From assembly GCF_024345475.1 (NCBI RefSeq), contig NZ_JAGQBE010000009.1, positions 1-60,035 on the forward strand: a stretch of 60,035 nucleotides of DNA, read 5' to 3'. The first letter of the stretch is position 1; every line of letters begins with the position of its first letter. This DNA comes from Cyanobium sp. T1B-Tous (lineage in GTDB: Bacteria; Cyanobacteriota; Cyanobacteriia; PCC-6307; Cyanobiaceae). The position numbers and the translations under genes were made by a program. Positions 9,609-19,535 of the stretch are shown in pieces. The notes beneath the pieces are model-generated. The model was not told the origin of the DNA and did no database searches. It saw nothing but the letters and a program-made list of their open reading frames with translations.

Positions 9609-10337
9609 TCACTCTTTGTTAGAGCGGTCTTCAAACTGTTGCGGCTGCCGGCTGGTCCGGCGGCGGGGTGCAGCACCCACGGGCAGCTGCTCTTTCTGGC
9701 CAGGCAGCACCTCGCCCTTGAACACCCACACCTTGATGCCGAGCACCCCATAGGTGGTGCTGGCCAGCTTGGTGGCGTAGTCGATGTCAGCGCGCAGGGT
9801 GTGCAGGGGCACACGACCTTCGCGGGTCCATTCGGTACGGGCGATTTCGGCGCCGTTGAGGCGGCCGGCCACCATGATCTTCAGACCGAGCACGCCAGCC
9901 CGCTGGGCCCGTTGCACGGCCATGCGCATCACCCGGCGAAAGGCCACGCGCTTTTCCAGCTGCTGGGCGATGTATTCGGCCAGCAGGAAGGCGTCGGCGT
10001 CGACCCGCTCGACTTCCACCACGTTGATGCGCACCTGACGGTTGGCATCGCCGAGGGTTTTTTGGATGCCGGCACGCAGCTCTTCAATGCCGCTGCCCTG
10101 GCGGCCGACGAGAACGCCCGGACGGGCGGTCTTGAGTTCGACTTCCAGTTGGTCGGCCTTGCGGGCGATCAGCACATCGCTGATGCCGGCAGCGCCGTAC
10201 TTCTTGTGCACGAACTTGCGGATCCGATCGTCCTCCTGGAGGAGGGTTGGATAGGTCTTGCTGGGGGCGTACCAACGCGAGCGGTGATCCTGGGTAATCC
10301 CCAGGCGCAGGCCGGTTGGATGGATCTTGTGTCCCAT
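9609..10337 (-). CDS. rpsC: 30S ribosomal protein S3
   Basis: The 242-residue product begins [20 protein letters not shown], has the KH-domain region [20 protein letters not shown] and the C-terminal S3 domain [20 protein letters not shown] with [17 protein letters not shown]3 lines the mRNA entry tunnel. The last roughly 30 residues are a basic, poorly conserved tail, common in cyanobacteria. It lies between rplV and rplP. Confidence 0.98.
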   Translation of the reverse strand: MGHKIHPTGLRLGITQDHRSRWYAPSKTYPTLLQEDDRIRKFVHKKYGAAGISDVLIARKADQLEVELKTARPGVLVGRQGSGIEELRAGIQKTLGDANRQVRINVVEVERVDADAFLLAEYIAQQLEKRVAFRRVMRMAVQRAQRAGVLGLKIMVAGRLNGAEIARTEWTREGRVPLHTLRADIDYATKLASTTYGVLGIKVWVFKGEVLPGQKEQLPVGAAPRRRTSRQPQQFEDRSNKE

Positions 10338-10355
10338 CGGTCGGTGTCCTCGGGG

Positions 10356-10709
10356 TCAGGCGGAAGGAGCCACAGCAATGCTGATGTGGCAGGTCTGTTT
10401 TTTGATCGCGTAGGCACGACCCTGGGCGCGGGGGCGGAACCGCTTCAGGGAGGGGCCCATGTCGGCGTTCGCCGCAGCGATCACCAGGGTGGAGGGGTCC
10501 AGGCCGAGGTTGTGCTCGGCGTTGGCCACCGCCGACCGCAGCACCTTGGTGATGGGGCCGGTGGAGCGGTAGGGCATGAACTCGAGCATGATCAGGGCCT
10601 CGCGATAGCTGCGGCCACGGATCTGATCGAGAACCCGCCGCACCTTGGACACGGAGCCGCGGATGTAGCGACCGTGGGCGAGGGCCTGGTTGGAAGGGGT
10701 GTTTGCCAT
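10356..10709 (-). CDS. rplV: 50S ribosomal protein L22
   Basis: The 117-residue product has [20 protein letters not shown] and the C-terminal [20 protein letters not shown] block of the L22 beta-hairpin that lines the nascent-peptide tunnel, where macrolide-resistance changes map in other bacteria. It follows the rpsS stop by 4 nt and precedes rpsC. Confidence 0.97.
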   Translation of the reverse strand: MANTPSNQALAHGRYIRGSVSKVRRVLDQIRGRSYREALIMLEFMPYRSTGPITKVLRSAVANAEHNLGLDPSTLVIAAANADMGPSLKRFRPRAQGRAYAIKKQTCHISIAVAPSA

Positions 10710-10713
10710 GGTT

Positions 10714-10989
10714 TTAGCGGCCTCCTTTCTTGTCCTTGATGTGGCCCCGGAAGGTGCGGGTGGGGGCGAATTCCCCGAGTTTGTGGCCCACCATCTGTTC
10801 CGTCACGTAGACGGGAACATGGGATTTGCCGTTGTGAACGGCAATGGTGTGGCCAATCATCATCGGCAGGATGGTGGAAGCCCGTGACCAGGTCTTGATC
10901 ACAGACTTGTCATCGGCGACGTTTTGCTTTTCAACCTTCCGCAGAAGGCTGTCGGCAACAAACGGTCCTTTTTTGAGTGAACGTCCCAT
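10714..10989 (-). CDS. rpsS: 30S ribosomal protein S19
   Basis: The 91-residue product starts [20 protein letters not shown] and has [20 protein letters not shown] and [20 protein letters not shown], the standard S19 profile. S19 lies on the small-subunit head beside S13. Start and length are typical. It lies between rplB and rplV. Confidence 0.98.
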   Translation of the reverse strand: MGRSLKKGPFVADSLLRKVEKQNVADDKSVIKTWSRASTILPMMIGHTIAVHNGKSHVPVYVTEQMVGHKLGEFAPTRTFRGHIKDKKGGR

Positions 10990-11024
10990 GGCGGATTAAG
11001 CGAACAGCAAAGCGGTGTGGATCA

Positions 11025-11888
11025 TCAGGAATCGCGTCCGCCACGGCTCCGTTTGGAGGTCCGGCGACGTTTCCGGAGCACAAACCGATTGCTGGGTTTG
11101 TTCCGCTTACGGGTTTTGAGGCCCAGGGCCGGTTTACCCCAGGGGGTGACCGGGCCGGAGCGACCGATCGGGGCACGGCCCTCGCCACCACCGTGGGGGT
11201 GGTCGCAGGGGTTCATCACCGAACCGCGCACTTCGGGTCGGCGACCCAGCCAGCGCTTGCGTCCAGCCTTGCCAAGGCTGGTGTTACGCACCTCGGAGTT
11301 GCCCACTTCGCCGAGGGTGGCGTAGCACTCGCGGCGGACCAGGCGCACCTCGGTGGAGGGCAGCTTGAGGGCGACGTAGTCGCCTTCTTTGGCGACGACC
11401 TGGGCACTGGCGCCAGCGGTGCGCACCATCTGGCCGCCTCGTCCGGCGTAGAGCTCCACGTTGTGGACGCTGGAGCCGAGGGGAACGGCCGAGAGGGGCA
11501 GGGCGTTGCCGGTTTCGATCGGGGATTCGGGGCCGGAGACCACCTGTTGACCGATCTCAATGCCAGCCGGAGCCAGGATGTAGCGCTTCTCGCCATCGGC
11601 GTAGAAGAGCAGGGCCAGGCGGGCGTTGCGATGGGGGTCGTAGTGAATGGCCGCCACCTTGGCGACGATGCCGTGCTTGTCGCGGCGGAAGTCGACGATG
11701 CGGTAGAGGCGCTTGTGGCCGCCGCCGCGGTGGCGACAGGTGATCACACCGCGGTTGTTGCGGCCCTTGCGGCGGTGTTTGGCGACCACCAGGCCCCGTT
11801 CCCGTCCGCGGCCGGTGACTTCAGAGAAGTCGCTGGCGACGCGGGTGCGGGTGCCGGGGGTGATGGGTCGGTAGTTGCGAATAGCCAT
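11025..11888 (-). CDS. rplB: 50S ribosomal protein L2
   Basis: The 287-residue product begins [20 protein letters not shown] and contains the highly conserved [20 protein letters not shown] block near the peptidyl-transferase centre, with the essential His in HPHGGG. The C-terminus is Arg/Lys-rich. L2 is needed for subunit association and peptidyl transfer. It lies between rplW and rpsS. Confidence 0.98.
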   Translation of the reverse strand: MAIRNYRPITPGTRTRVASDFSEVTGRGRERGLVVAKHRRKGRNNRGVITCRHRGGGHKRLYRIVDFRRDKHGIVAKVAAIHYDPHRNARLALLFYADGEKRYILAPAGIEIGQQVVSGPESPIETGNALPLSAVPLGSSVHNVELYAGRGGQMVRTAGASAQVVAKEGDYVALKLPSTEVRLVRRECYATLGEVGNSEVRNTSLGKAGRKRWLGRRPEVRGSVMNPCDHPHGGGEGRAPIGRSGPVTPWGKPALGLKTRKRNKPSNRFVLRKRRRTSKRSRGGRDS

Positions 11889-11903
11889 GACGTTTCAGAC
11901 CCC

Positions 11904-12206
11904 TCAGGACTCAGGGAACAGCTGGATGGCGTTGCCCTCGGCCAGGCGCACCACGGCTTTCTTCACTTGGGCACGTTTGCCGGCGAAGCGGCCCACACGC
12001 CGGGAACGGCGCGGGGGATTCATGGTGCTGATGCCGATGACCTTCACGTCGAACAGCTGTTCAACGGCAGCCTTGATGTCGGGCTTGGCGGCCCGGTGAT
12101 CCACCTCGAAGGTGTACTGGTTCTGCTCGAGGGCCCGGGTGGCCTTCTCGGTGATCAGGGGCCGACGGATCACATCCGCAAGCCGACTTGAAAAACGCTC
12201 AGCCAT
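11904..12206 (-). CDS. rplW: 50S ribosomal protein L23
   Basis: The 100-residue product contains [20 protein letters not shown] and [20 protein letters not shown], the L23 signature, and [20 protein letters not shown] towards the C-terminus. L23 is the main docking site for trigger factor and SRP at the tunnel exit. Its start overlaps the end of rplD by 8 nt (12199-12206), suggesting translational coupling. Confidence 0.97.
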   Translation of the reverse strand: MAERFSSRLADVIRRPLITEKATRALEQNQYTFEVDHRAAKPDIKAAVEQLFDVKVIGISTMNPPRRSRRVGRFAGKRAQVKKAVVRLAEGNAIQLFPES

Positions 12207-12834
12207 CGCCGTAGACCTCCTGAATCTTCGCGAGTGCTTCCTCGCTCACCACCAACTTGTTGGCGTGGAGCAGATCGAACACGTTGAGCTGATCGGCGGC
12301 GATCAGCTTGACCTTCTCGAGGTTGCGGACGGAGCGCCGCACCGCCTCGGAGGCATCGTCGAGCACCACCAGAACCTTGGCGCCGGCCTCGATGCCGAAG
12401 CGGGCCAGGGCGGCGGTGATCTCCTTGGTTTTGGGGGTGTCCAGCCCTGTTCCGAAACCCTTCACGACCGTGATGTCGTCGATGCGGCTCATCAGGGCGG
12501 TGCGCAGAGCCAGGCGACGTTCCTTGCGGTTCATCGCCACCGCGTAGCTGCGGGGTTTCGGACCGAACACCACGCCACCACCGGGGCGGAGCGGGGTGCG
12601 GATCGAACCCTGGCGAGCCCGACCGGTGCCCTTCTGCTTGTAGGGCTTGCGACCACCACCGGCCACTTCGGCCCGGGTGAGCGTGCTGGCTGTGCCCTGA
12701 CGGGCGTTGGCCAGTTGACGCACCACGGCGCGATGCACCAGGTCGGAGGCGGACGATTCTTTGGCGACCTTGAGGTCGAGGGCAGCCTTGCCGGCTTCTT
12801 TGCCCTGCCAGTCGCGGATTACACAGTTAGCCAT
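12199..12834 (-). CDS. rplD: 50S ribosomal protein L4
   Basis: The 211-residue product has the L4 loop region [20 protein letters not shown] and [20 protein letters not shown] that extends into the exit tunnel. In E. coli L4 also regulates its own operon by binding the S10 leader; a similar role here is possible but untested (see the hairpin upstream of rplC). It lies between rplC and rplW. Confidence 0.97.
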   Translation of the reverse strand: MANCVIRDWQGKEAGKAALDLKVAKESSASDLVHRAVVRQLANARQGTASTLTRAEVAGGGRKPYKQKGTGRARQGSIRTPLRPGGGVVFGPKPRSYAVAMNRKERRLALRTALMSRIDDITVVKGFGTGLDTPKTKEITAALARFGIEAGAKVLVVLDDASEAVRRSVRNLEKVKLIAADQLNVFDLLHANKLVVSEEALAKIQEVYGDG

Positions 12835-12845
12835 CGGTGTTCTCC

Positions 12846-13493
12846 TCAGTTCCCGGCTTTGGCGCCCACCCGGTTCGCCGGGCGGATGTTCAGCAGGGCG
12901 CCGGGCTTGCCGGGCACTGAACCTTTCACCACCAGCAGGTTGCGCTCGACATCCACTTTCAGGATCACGAGGCCACGGGTGGTGGTCTGCTTGCCGCCGT
13001 AGCGACCGGCCATGCGCTTGCCGGGGTAGACGCGGCCCGGGGTGGTGCCGGCGCCGATCGATCCGGGCTCGCGGTGGTTCTTGGAACCGTGGGTCATGGG
13101 GCCGCGGCTGAAGCCGTGGCGCTTTTGGAAGCCGGAGAAGCCCCGGCCCATGGTGTCGCCACTCACATCGACCTTCTGGCCTGCTTCGAAGGCCGTGACG
13201 GTGATGGAGCCACCCAGCTCAAGGCCGTCCACGCTGTCGACCCGATATTCCTTCAGGTGACGCAGGACGTCTTCACCGGACTTGGCCAGGTGCCCCTTGG
13301 CCGGCTTGTTCACGAGTTTTTCGCGAATGTCGCCAAAGCCAAGCTGCACGGCGTTGTAGCCGTCCGTGCTGGTGCTTTTGAGTTGGGTGATGCGGCAGGG
13401 ACCAGCTTCGATCACGGTGACCGGAATGGACCTGCCCTCTTCATCGAAGAACTGGGACATGCCCAGTTTCTTCCCAAGAATGCCGATAGACAT
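12846..13493 (-). CDS. rplC: 50S ribosomal protein L3, first gene of the cluster
   Basis: The 215-residue product begins [20 protein letters not shown] and has [20 protein letters not shown] and [20 protein letters not shown], the loop region that approaches the peptidyl-transferase centre. L3 is one of the first proteins to bind 23S rRNA. It heads the superoperon here: no rpsJ lies upstream, in keeping with cyanobacteria, where rpsJ usually follows tufA. The region before the ATG shows no Shine-Dalgarno site. Confidence 0.97.
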   Translation of the reverse strand: MSIGILGKKLGMSQFFDEEGRSIPVTVIEAGPCRITQLKSTSTDGYNAVQLGFGDIREKLVNKPAKGHLAKSGEDVLRHLKEYRVDSVDGLELGGSITVTAFEAGQKVDVSGDTMGRGFSGFQKRHGFSRGPMTHGSKNHREPGSIGAGTTPGRVYPGKRMAGRYGGKQTTTRGLVILKVDVERNLLVVKGSVPGKPGALLNIRPANRVGAKAGN

Positions 13494-13958
13494 AGGAGGG
13501 GAAACAACGCCAGCTGGACCACCGGGGCCAGGGGCACGGGGCCCATGGACAACGGTGAAGCTGAACGATCGAAGAGCTGCCTGGCTCGGCCATGGGGGCC
13601 GCTTGGCGCCGTCCGAGTAGGCACTCGGTTCGGGGCTGTTGCGAAGTCCAAGGGCTAGCGAGGCTGATCAGGATCGGATCAGCGCGGCTGGGACTTATCA
13701 GAACCGGACCGGGATGTCTCCGAAGAGAGCCGGCGCGTTCAGGCAGTTTCCCGACGGATCGCCCAACCTGTGAGGGATGGTTGGTCCGTACTGGCCGAGG
13801 ACGGTCACCACCACTGGAGACCGTGTGCCGCGAACTGGAGGCCCGGCTAGCGGACGGGCACAGTTCAATGGCACAGTCATCCACCCTACCCCACAGCTCG
13901 ACCCCCCTTCTCACGGTCCGAGCTGGCAGACTGGGGTTCAGCCCCGCGATCCTCTGCG
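13494..13958. other. Divergent intergenic region between rplC and ndhN
   Basis: This 465-bp region separates the minus-strand ribosomal superoperon from the plus-strand ndhN operon, so it should hold both promoters. The open frames in it (for example minus 13441-13914 and plus 13592-14209) resemble no protein I know and look like high-GC chance frames. A perfect 6-bp hairpin lies at 13613-13628. A weak minus-strand promoter candidate pairs GAGACA (13715-13720) with GATAAG (13694-13699), but its spacer is only 15 nt. Confidence 0.6.
13613..13628 (-). promoter_or_regulatory. Hairpin in the putative ribosomal-operon leader
   Basis: CCGAGT and ACTCGG form a perfect inverted repeat around a 4-nt loop, about 120 nt upstream of the rplC ATG. 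It has no adjacent U-tract, so it is not a standard terminator. Its place in the likely 5' leader makes an autoregulatory or RNA-processing element possible; this is inference only. Confidence 0.35.
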
Positions 13959-14420
13959 ATGCCCCTGCTGCTCTCTGGTCGCGGTTTCCGGCAGGACCTC
14001 GAGCGCGCCGGGGCCTTGGCCCTCTTTGCTCCCCTCGAGGGCGGGGCCGAAACCCGGTTGATGCGCCGCCTGCGGGCTGCGGGTTACCGCGCCCAGCTCA
14101 CGTCGGCCCGGGGACTGGGGGATCCGGAGGCGTTTTTGCTGCAGCTTCACGGTGTGCGTCCGCCCCATTTGGGGCATCAGAGCGTCGGCCGGGGGGCCGC
14201 CGTCGGTGAGGTCCAGCGGGTCATGCCCCAGTTGGGGGCGCTGCTGGAGGGCACCCAGCCGATCCTGCTCTGGTTACTCGAGGGGCAGGTGCTCTCCCAG
14301 GCCGAACTGGGATCCCTGGTGGCGCTCTGTCGCCGGGAGCCCCGGCTGAAGCTGGTGGTGGAGATGGGTGGTGCCCGGTCCCTGCGCTGGCAGCCCCTTG
14401 AACAGCTGCTTGCGGCCTGA
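13959..14420 (+). CDS. ndhN: NAD(P)H-quinone oxidoreductase subunit N
   Basis: NdhN is a cyanobacteria- and chloroplast-specific subunit of the peripheral arm of the NDH-1 complex, which drives cyclic electron flow and respiration in thylakoids. The 153-residue product matches the family at [60 protein letters not shown] and the C-terminal [11 protein letters not shown]. Start and length fit. It overlaps the following ldpA frame by 53 bp, so the two are probably co-transcribed. Confidence 0.93.
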   Translation: MPLLLSGRGFRQDLERAGALALFAPLEGGAETRLMRRLRAAGYRAQLTSARGLGDPEAFLLQLHGVRPPHLGHQSVGRGAAVGEVQRVMPQLGALLEGTQPILLWLLEGQVLSQAELGSLVALCRREPRLKLVVEMGGARSLRWQPLEQLLAA

Positions 14421-15432
14421 CCTTGCCCTGGCCCGGGGACACTGGGTCAAGCTCATCTGCGGCGCCAGCAACCAGGATCTGGCCGCCATCGAAGATCTCT
14501 GCGGCATCTTCAGCCTGGCGGGGGTGCATTGCATTGATGCCGCTGCCGATCCCGCCGTGGTCGCGGCCATTCGTCGTGGCATGGCCTGGGCCGTGGCCCG
14601 GGGGGCGGATCAGCCCTGGCTGATGCTCAGCCTCAGTGACGGCGTCGATCCCCATTTCCGCAAGGCCTGGTTTGACCCCGCCCGCTGCCCGGCCGGCTGT
14701 GCCCGCCCCTGCGAACGGGTTTGCCCGGCCCTCGCCATCGGCGTGGCCGCCACCGGGGCTGCCGGGGTGCTGTCCGAGCGCTGCTATGGCTGTGGCCGTT
14801 GCCTGCCCGTTTGTCCCCATGGTTTGATCGAGGAGCGGGGCCAGGTGCTGGAGGGGGAGGCTGTGGCGCCCCTGCTGGCCCAGCTCCGTCCCGATGCGGT
14901 GGAGCTCCATACCCAGCCCGGTCGGGGGCAGGCCTTTGCGGAGCGAATCGCCCAGTTGGTCGCCAGTGGCGTTCCCCTGCAACGGGTGTCGGTGAGCGCG
15001 GGCCTGGAGGGCACGGTCCAGTCGCCCGCGGCCCTGGCGGCGGAACTCTGGCAGCGTTCGGCCCTGCTTCGTGGCGCTGGTTTCCGTCCGCTCTGGCAGC
15101 TCGATGGCCGCCCGATGAGTGGTGATGTGGGGGCCGGAACAGCCCATGCCGCTGTGGGCTTGGCCATGGCTGTGGGCCCAGCCTGCCCGCCCGGCCCCCT
15201 GCAGCTGGCGGGGGGGACGAATGCCCACACCCTGTCCCTGCTGCAGGCCGGGGGGCCCCTGCAGCCCCCGATTGGCGGGGTGGGCTTTGGTGGGGTGGCC
15301 CGCCGCCTGTTGCAGCCCCTCTGGCTTGAAGCCCAGGCCCGGGGGCGGGCGCTCCTGGCCGATGGGGAGCTGTGGCCCCAGGCCCTGGCGCTGGCGCAGG
15401 ACCTGGTGATTCCCTGGCTAGAACGGGCCTAG
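14368..15432 (+). CDS. ldpA: Light-dependent period modulator LdpA, iron-sulfur protein
   Basis: LdpA is a cyanobacterial Fe-S protein that passes redox or light information to the KaiABC circadian clock. The conserved body starts at [15 protein letters not shown] (about residues 24-38). Two Cys clusters are clear: Cys107, 111, 115 and 119, and Cys139, 142, 145 and 149 ([12 protein letters not shown]), a ferredoxin-like pattern for 4Fe-4S centres. The GTG at 14368 gives 354 residues and overlaps ndhN; in-frame TTG codons at 14398 and 14410 are alternatives. The stop overlaps the next gene's GTG by one base. Confidence 0.88.
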   Translation: MVPGPCAGSPLNSCLRPDLALARGHWVKLICGASNQDLAAIEDLCGIFSLAGVHCIDAAADPAVVAAIRRGMAWAVARGADQPWLMLSLSDGVDPHFRKAWFDPARCPAGCARPCERVCPALAIGVAATGAAGVLSERCYGCGRCLPVCPHGLIEERGQVLEGEAVAPLLAQLRPDAVELHTQPGRGQAFAERIAQLVASGVPLQRVSVSAGLEGTVQSPAALAAELWQRSALLRGAGFRPLWQLDGRPMSGDVGAGTAHAAVGLAMAVGPACPPGPLQLAGGTNAHTLSLLQAGGPLQPPIGGVGFGGVARRLLQPLWLEAQARGRALLADGELWPQALALAQDLVIPWLERA

Positions 15433-17126
15433 TGCTCCGCGAGCCGGTGTCCAGCCCTGAGCCCCAGCGCATCACCGACGATCTCGATCGCCTGCTGGAG
15501 GTGTTGCCCGACGTGGTGCAGGCGTCGTTGGCGTCGGAGGCGTCGCGGGAGCAGCTGCTCGAGGTGGTGCTGGATCTGGGGAGGGTGCCGGAGGCGCGTT
15601 ATCCCGGCCGCGTGCGGGCCCTGGGCGAAGAGCCGCTGCAGCGGGGCGATCTGGCTGCCGTGGTGGAACGCCTCGGCCGCTTCGGGGGGGACAACCGCGC
15701 CGGGATTGAGCGCACCCTGCACCGCATCAGTGCTATTCGCAATCGCACCGGTGAGGTGGTGGGGCTCACCTGCCGGGTGGGCCGGGCGGTGTTCGGCACC
15801 GTGGCCATGGTGCGCGACCTGCTCGACTCCGGCGAGTCCCTGCTGCTGATGGGCCGCCCTGGCGTGGGCAAGACGACGGCCCTGCGGGAGATCGCTCGGG
15901 TGCTGGCCGACGATCTGGGCAAGCGGGTGGTGGTGATCGACACCAGCAATGAGATTGCCGGCGATGGCGATATCCCCCACCCCGCCATCGGCCGTGCCCG
16001 CCGCATGCAGGTGGCCCGGCCTGAGCTGCAGCACCAGGTGATGATCGAAGCGGTGGAAAACCACATGCCCGAGGTCATCGTCATCGATGAGATCGGCACT
16101 GAGCTCGAGGCCCAGGCGGCCCGCACCATCGCCGAACGGGGCGTGATGCTGGTGGCCACGGCCCACGGCAACGAGCTGGCCAACCTGATCAAGAACCCCA
16201 CCCTCTCCGACCTGGTGGGTGGTATCCAATCCGTGACCCTGGGCGATGAGGAAGCTCGGCGGCGACGCACCCAGAAGACGGTGCTCGAGCGGGCCGCCGA
16301 TCCCACGTTCCCCCTGGCGGTGGAGATGCATAGCCGTCACCGCTGGCTCGTGCACCGCGATGTGGCCCGCACCGTCGACCTCCTGCTGCGCGGGCAGAGT
16401 GCCCGGCCCCAGATTCGTGAGCTCGGGGTCGATGGCCGTCTGCAGATCCAGGACCTGGTCCCGATCGCTCCAGCCCAGATCGGGGGATCCCCGGCCGCGC
16501 CCCCACCGCTGTCCTCCCTCTCGGTCCGCCCGCGGATCGCGCCCAGGCCCCTACCGGCTCCCGACGCGCCCGCTGGCCGTGCCGTCGACATGGAGCAGGG
16601 GCCTGCTGCTGCTCCCTTGCCCGTGTTGCGGGTGTATGGGGCCGGCATCAGTCGGGCCCAGCTCGAGCAGGTGGTGCGGGCCCGCCAGTTGGCGCTGGAG
16701 GTGGTGGGCAGCGTGGAGTTGGCCGATGCGGTGCTCAGCCTGCGTCACCAGCTTGGCCGGGATCCCCATGTGCGTCGCCAGGCCCAGGACCTGGGGCTGC
16801 CGATCCTGGTGCTGAAATCGGCGGCCCAGCCCCAGCTCCAACGGGCCCTGGAGCGGCTGCTCGAGCGCCATCGCCAGACCCAGGTCGACCGCGATCCGGC
16901 CGCGGCGGCTTCGGCTTCGGTTCAGGGCGACGATGCCCTGGCCGGCTTGGAGGAATGCAGGCTGGCTGTGGAACAGGTGGTGCTTCCCCATGGCCAGCCC
17001 GTGGAGCTGTTGCCCCGCAGTGATCGGGTGCGCCTGATGCAGGCGGAACTGGCCAGCCGCTACCGCTTGCGCACCGCGGTGTTTGGCCGTGGAGCGGACC
17101 AACGGTTGCGGGTCTTCCCGGCCTAA
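15432..17126 (+). CDS. AAA+ ATPase with C-terminal R3H-type domain (Ycf45 / SpoIIIAA-like)
   Basis: The product, 564 residues from the GTG at 15432, has Walker [10 protein letters not shown] at about residues 140-148, Walker [10 protein letters not shown] and an arginine-rich segment [15 protein letters not shown], as in the plastid Ycf45/cyanobacterial R3H ATPase family. A Pro/Ala-rich linker at about 360-395 separates the ATPase from a C-terminal part ending in a region like the R3H single-stranded nucleic-acid-binding domain. The exact role is unknown. The GTG shares a base with the ldpA stop (TAGTG), giving a tight ndhN-ldpA-R3H operon. Confidence 0.85.
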   Translation: MLREPVSSPEPQRITDDLDRLLEVLPDVVQASLASEASREQLLEVVLDLGRVPEARYPGRVRALGEEPLQRGDLAAVVERLGRFGGDNRAGIERTLHRISAIRNRTGEVVGLTCRVGRAVFGTVAMVRDLLDSGESLLLMGRPGVGKTTALREIARVLADDLGKRVVVIDTSNEIAGDGDIPHPAIGRARRMQVARPELQHQVMIEAVENHMPEVIVIDEIGTELEAQAARTIAERGVMLVATAHGNELANLIKNPTLSDLVGGIQSVTLGDEEARRRRTQKTVLERAADPTFPLAVEMHSRHRWLVHRDVARTVDLLLRGQSARPQIRELGVDGRLQIQDLVPIAPAQIGGSPAAPPPLSSLSVRPRIAPRPLPAPDAPAGRAVDMEQGPAAAPLPVLRVYGAGISRAQLEQVVRARQLALEVVGSVELADAVLSLRHQLGRDPHVRRQAQDLGLPILVLKSAAQPQLQRALERLLERHRQTQVDRDPAAAASASVQGDDALAGLEECRLAVEQVVLPHGQPVELLPRSDRVRLMQAELASRYRLRTAVFGRGADQRLRVFPA

Positions 17127-17150
17127 AGCAGCGGCCCCGACAGGACGCGG

Positions 17151-17181
17151 TTGACGAAGGACGGGGCGCTATGGGTAACTA
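17151..17181 (+). promoter_or_regulatory. Candidate promoter of tRNA-Gln
   Basis: A TTGACG hexamer (17151-17156) is followed after 19 nt by TAACTA (17176-17181), about 28 nt before the tRNA gene. The -35 element is a good match but the -10 is weak, and TATGGG at 17170 is a competing, badly spaced candidate. Confidence 0.4.
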
Positions 17182-17209
17182 TCTAGGCACCGGTGAAACC
17201 CGGCTGCTT

Positions 17210-17281
17210 TGGGTCGTCGCCAAGTGGTAAGGCAGCGGGTTTTGGTCCCGCCATTCCTAGGTTCGAATCCTAGCGACCCAG
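17210..17281 (+). tRNA. tRNA-Gln (anticodon TTG)
   Basis: The acceptor stem TGGGTCG/CGACCCA pairs perfectly. The anticodon stem GCGGG/CCCGC encloses the loop TTTTGGT with anticodon TTG at 17242-17244, and the T-arm contains GGTTCGAATCC. The discriminator base at 17281 is G. The U1-A72 first pair is typical of tRNA-Gln. CCA is not encoded. In cyanobacteria this tRNA is generally charged with Glu and then amidated by GatCAB. Confidence 0.97.
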
Positions 17282-17327
17282 TTTCTAGCCCCCTCGGCGT
17301 TTGCTCGGCGCCCCCGTTCCCCTCGCC

Positions 17328-18083
17328 ATGTCTGCCGGCCCGGCCCCCCTGCTGGTTTTCGACTTCGATGGTGTGCTGGTGGATGGAATGCCGGAGTACT
17401 GGTGGTCGGCCCGGGAGGCCGCCCTGCAGCTCGCCCCCGCGTTGCAGCTCCCGGAGGAGGCCCCTGCCGGCTTTGCCCAGCTGCGGCCCCTGATTCACAA
17501 GGGTTGGGAGATGGTGTTGATGGCGGCGGAGCTGGGGCGAGCCGACCTCGATTTGGAGGCCCTGCTGGCTGATTACGACGGGGCCCTGCCCAGGGCGCTG
17601 GCGCGCTGGGGTTGGGCGGCCGATTCGCTGCAGCGGCAGTTGGAGCAGGTGCGCTCCACGGCCCTTGCCACCGATCCGGCGGCCTGGTTGGCCCGGCACC
17701 GGCTGTATCCGGGGGTGAAGGAACGCTTGGACCGGTTGGCCCGTGAAGGGGCTGACTGGGCCGTGCTCACCACCAAGGGCGCCGCGTTCGCCTCCCGGCT
17801 CCTGGCGGCGGCGGGGCTGGAGCCGAGGGCCCTGTTCGGCCACGAGCAGGGCAGCAAGCCCGAGGTGTTGCGAACGTTGTTGGCGGAGGATCGGCCGCTC
17901 TGGTTCATCGAAGATCGTCGTCCCACGCTGGAGACGGTGCGGGCGGATCCTCGCCTGGCGGCGGTGCGCTGCTTCCTGGTGAGCTGGGGATATCTGGGGC
18001 CCCGTGATGGCGAAGGCCTGCCGCCCACCATCGCCTGGCTCACCCCGGAGCGCTTTGCAGCCCCCCTGGCGCAATGGCCTTAG
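17328..18083 (+). CDS. HAD-family hydrolase
   Basis: The 251-residue product has the HAD motif I at its N-terminus (VFDFDGVLVD, nucleophile and acid Asp), a helical cap of about 110 residues, motif II WAVLTTKGAAF, a Lys in GSKPEVL and an acidic motif IV WFIEDRRPTLETV. These are all the residues needed for phosphatase activity, but the substrate cannot be inferred. The ATG at 17328 places motif I at the usual distance from the start; the frame continues upstream for nine more codons. It lies between tRNA-Gln and recA. Confidence 0.85.
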   Translation: MSAGPAPLLVFDFDGVLVDGMPEYWWSAREAALQLAPALQLPEEAPAGFAQLRPLIHKGWEMVLMAAELGRADLDLEALLADYDGALPRALARWGWAADSLQRQLEQVRSTALATDPAAWLARHRLYPGVKERLDRLAREGADWAVLTTKGAAFASRLLAAAGLEPRALFGHEQGSKPEVLRTLLAEDRPLWFIEDRRPTLETVRADPRLAAVRCFLVSWGYLGPRDGEGLPPTIAWLTPERFAAPLAQWP

Positions 18084-18091
18084 TCGGGTAG

Positions 18092-18105
18092 AGTACGCCC
18101 GTACT
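18092..18105 (+). promoter_or_regulatory. LexA-type SOS box upstream of recA
   Basis: AGTAC GCCC GTACT is a perfect inverted repeat that matches 13 of 14 positions of the published cyanobacterial LexA consensus RGTACNNNDGTWCB; the single deviation is C where A, G or T is preferred. It lies 113 nt upstream of the recA ATG and 8 nt after the HAD-hydrolase stop, so recA is probably an SOS-controlled transcription unit here. Confidence 0.7.
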
Positions 18106-18218
18106 ACGCGCAATTGGTACGCCGGCCCCGTTTGGTGGCACTTGCTGCTCAGAGGTCGCAGGATGGCTCCCCAGCGGGGCCCGCACCACGGCCTGTCCCA
18201 TTGCTTCTGATCGCTGCC

Positions 18219-19508
18219 ATGCCTGCCGATCCCGCTACCCCGTCAACGAAACCGCCAGCGAAACCGTCCGCGACCTCGTCCGCAGCCGCAACCGCTTCCA
18301 CGTCCACCGCGTCCACCACTTCCACCGCCCGTTCTTCCGTGTCTCCTTCTCCTTCCGCTCCCCGCACCCCCGCCGCCGGTTCGTCTGCGGCGGCGGATGC
18401 TCGGGCCTCCGCCGAGCGTGACAAGGCGCTGGGGCTGGTGCTCAACCAGATCGAGCGCAACTTCGGCAAGGGATCGATCATGCGCCTGGGGGATGCCTCC
18501 CGCATGCGGGTGGAAACCGTGTCCACCGGTGCCCTCACCCTCGACCTGGCGCTCGGTGGCGGCTACCCCAAGGGGCGCGTGGTGGAGGTCTACGGCCCGG
18601 AGAGCTCTGGTAAGACCACCCTCACCCTGCACGCCATTGCCGAGGTGCAAAAGCGCGGTGGCGTGGCGGCTTTTGTCGATGCCGAGCATGCCCTGGATCC
18701 CGTCTATGCGGCCTCCCTCGGCGTCGACATCGAAAATCTGCTGGTGTCCCAGCCCGACACCGGGGAGATGGCCCTGGAGATCGTGGACCAGTTGGTGCGT
18801 TCCGCCGCTGTCGACATCGTCGTGGTCGACTCGGTGGCAGCCCTGACGCCCCGGGCCGAGATCGAGGGTGAGATGGGCGACCTGGCGGTGGGGAGCCAGG
18901 CCCGGCTGATGAGCCAGGCGATGCGGAAGATCACCGGCAACATCGGCAAGTCCGGCTGCACTGTGATCTTCCTGAACCAGCTGCGGCAGAAGATCGGCGT
19001 CGTCTACGGCAACCCGGAAACCACCACCGGTGGCAACGCCCTCAAGTTCTATGCCTCGGTGCGTCTCGACATTCGCCGGATCCAGACCCTCAAGCGCGGT
19101 ACGGAGGAATACGGCATCCGGGCCAAGGTGAAAGTGGCCAAGAACAAGGTGGCCCCACCCTTCCGCATCGCGGAGTTCGACATCCTGTTCGGCCGTGGCA
19201 TCAGCACCCTGGGCTGTCTGCTCGACCTGGCCGAGGAAACCGGCGTGGTGGTCCGCAAGGGCGCCTGGTACAGCTACGAGGGCGACAACATCGGTCAGGG
19301 CCGGGACAACACGATCGTCTGGTTGGAGCAGAACCCGGAGCAGGCGGAGGTGATTGAGCAACTCACGCGCCAGAAGCTCAAGGAGGGCTCCGAGGTGACG
19401 GCCAACTCGATGAAGCCGCTGGCCGCGGCGGCCAAGGCCGCTGTCAGTACGGCTGCGCTGGCTGACTCGGCCGCTGATGCGGTGGAGGATCTGCCGGTGG
19501 CGAGCTGA
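18219..19508 (+). CDS. recA: Recombinase RecA with long low-complexity N-terminal tail
   Basis: RecA forms ATP-dependent filaments on single-stranded DNA for homologous recombination and SOS activation. The core begins near residue 65 ([20 protein letters not shown]), with Walker [10 protein letters not shown] at 126-134, Walker B region [12 protein letters not shown] and loop L2 around [20 protein letters not shown]. The product is 429 residues, above the usual 350-370, because residues 1-64 form a Ser/Thr/Ala/Pro-rich tail. A GTG at codon 41 is an alternative start but would still leave 24 tail residues. The C-terminus is also Ala-rich and acidic. Confidence 0.96.
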   Translation: MPADPATPSTKPPAKPSATSSAAATASTSTASTTSTARSSVSPSPSAPRTPAAGSSAAADARASAERDKALGLVLNQIERNFGKGSIMRLGDASRMRVETVSTGALTLDLALGGGYPKGRVVEVYGPESSGKTTLTLHAIAEVQKRGGVAAFVDAEHALDPVYAASLGVDIENLLVSQPDTGEMALEIVDQLVRSAAVDIVVVDSVAALTPRAEIEGEMGDLAVGSQARLMSQAMRKITGNIGKSGCTVIFLNQLRQKIGVVYGNPETTTGGNALKFYASVRLDIRRIQTLKRGTEEYGIRAKVKVAKNKVAPPFRIAEFDILFGRGISTLGCLLDLAEETGVVVRKGAWYSYEGDNIGQGRDNTIVWLEQNPEQAEVIEQLTRQKLKEGSEVTANSMKPLAAAAKAAVSTAALADSAADAVEDLPVAS

Positions 19509-19535
19509 ATCGGCAGCCGCCAGCGAGGCCCGGGC

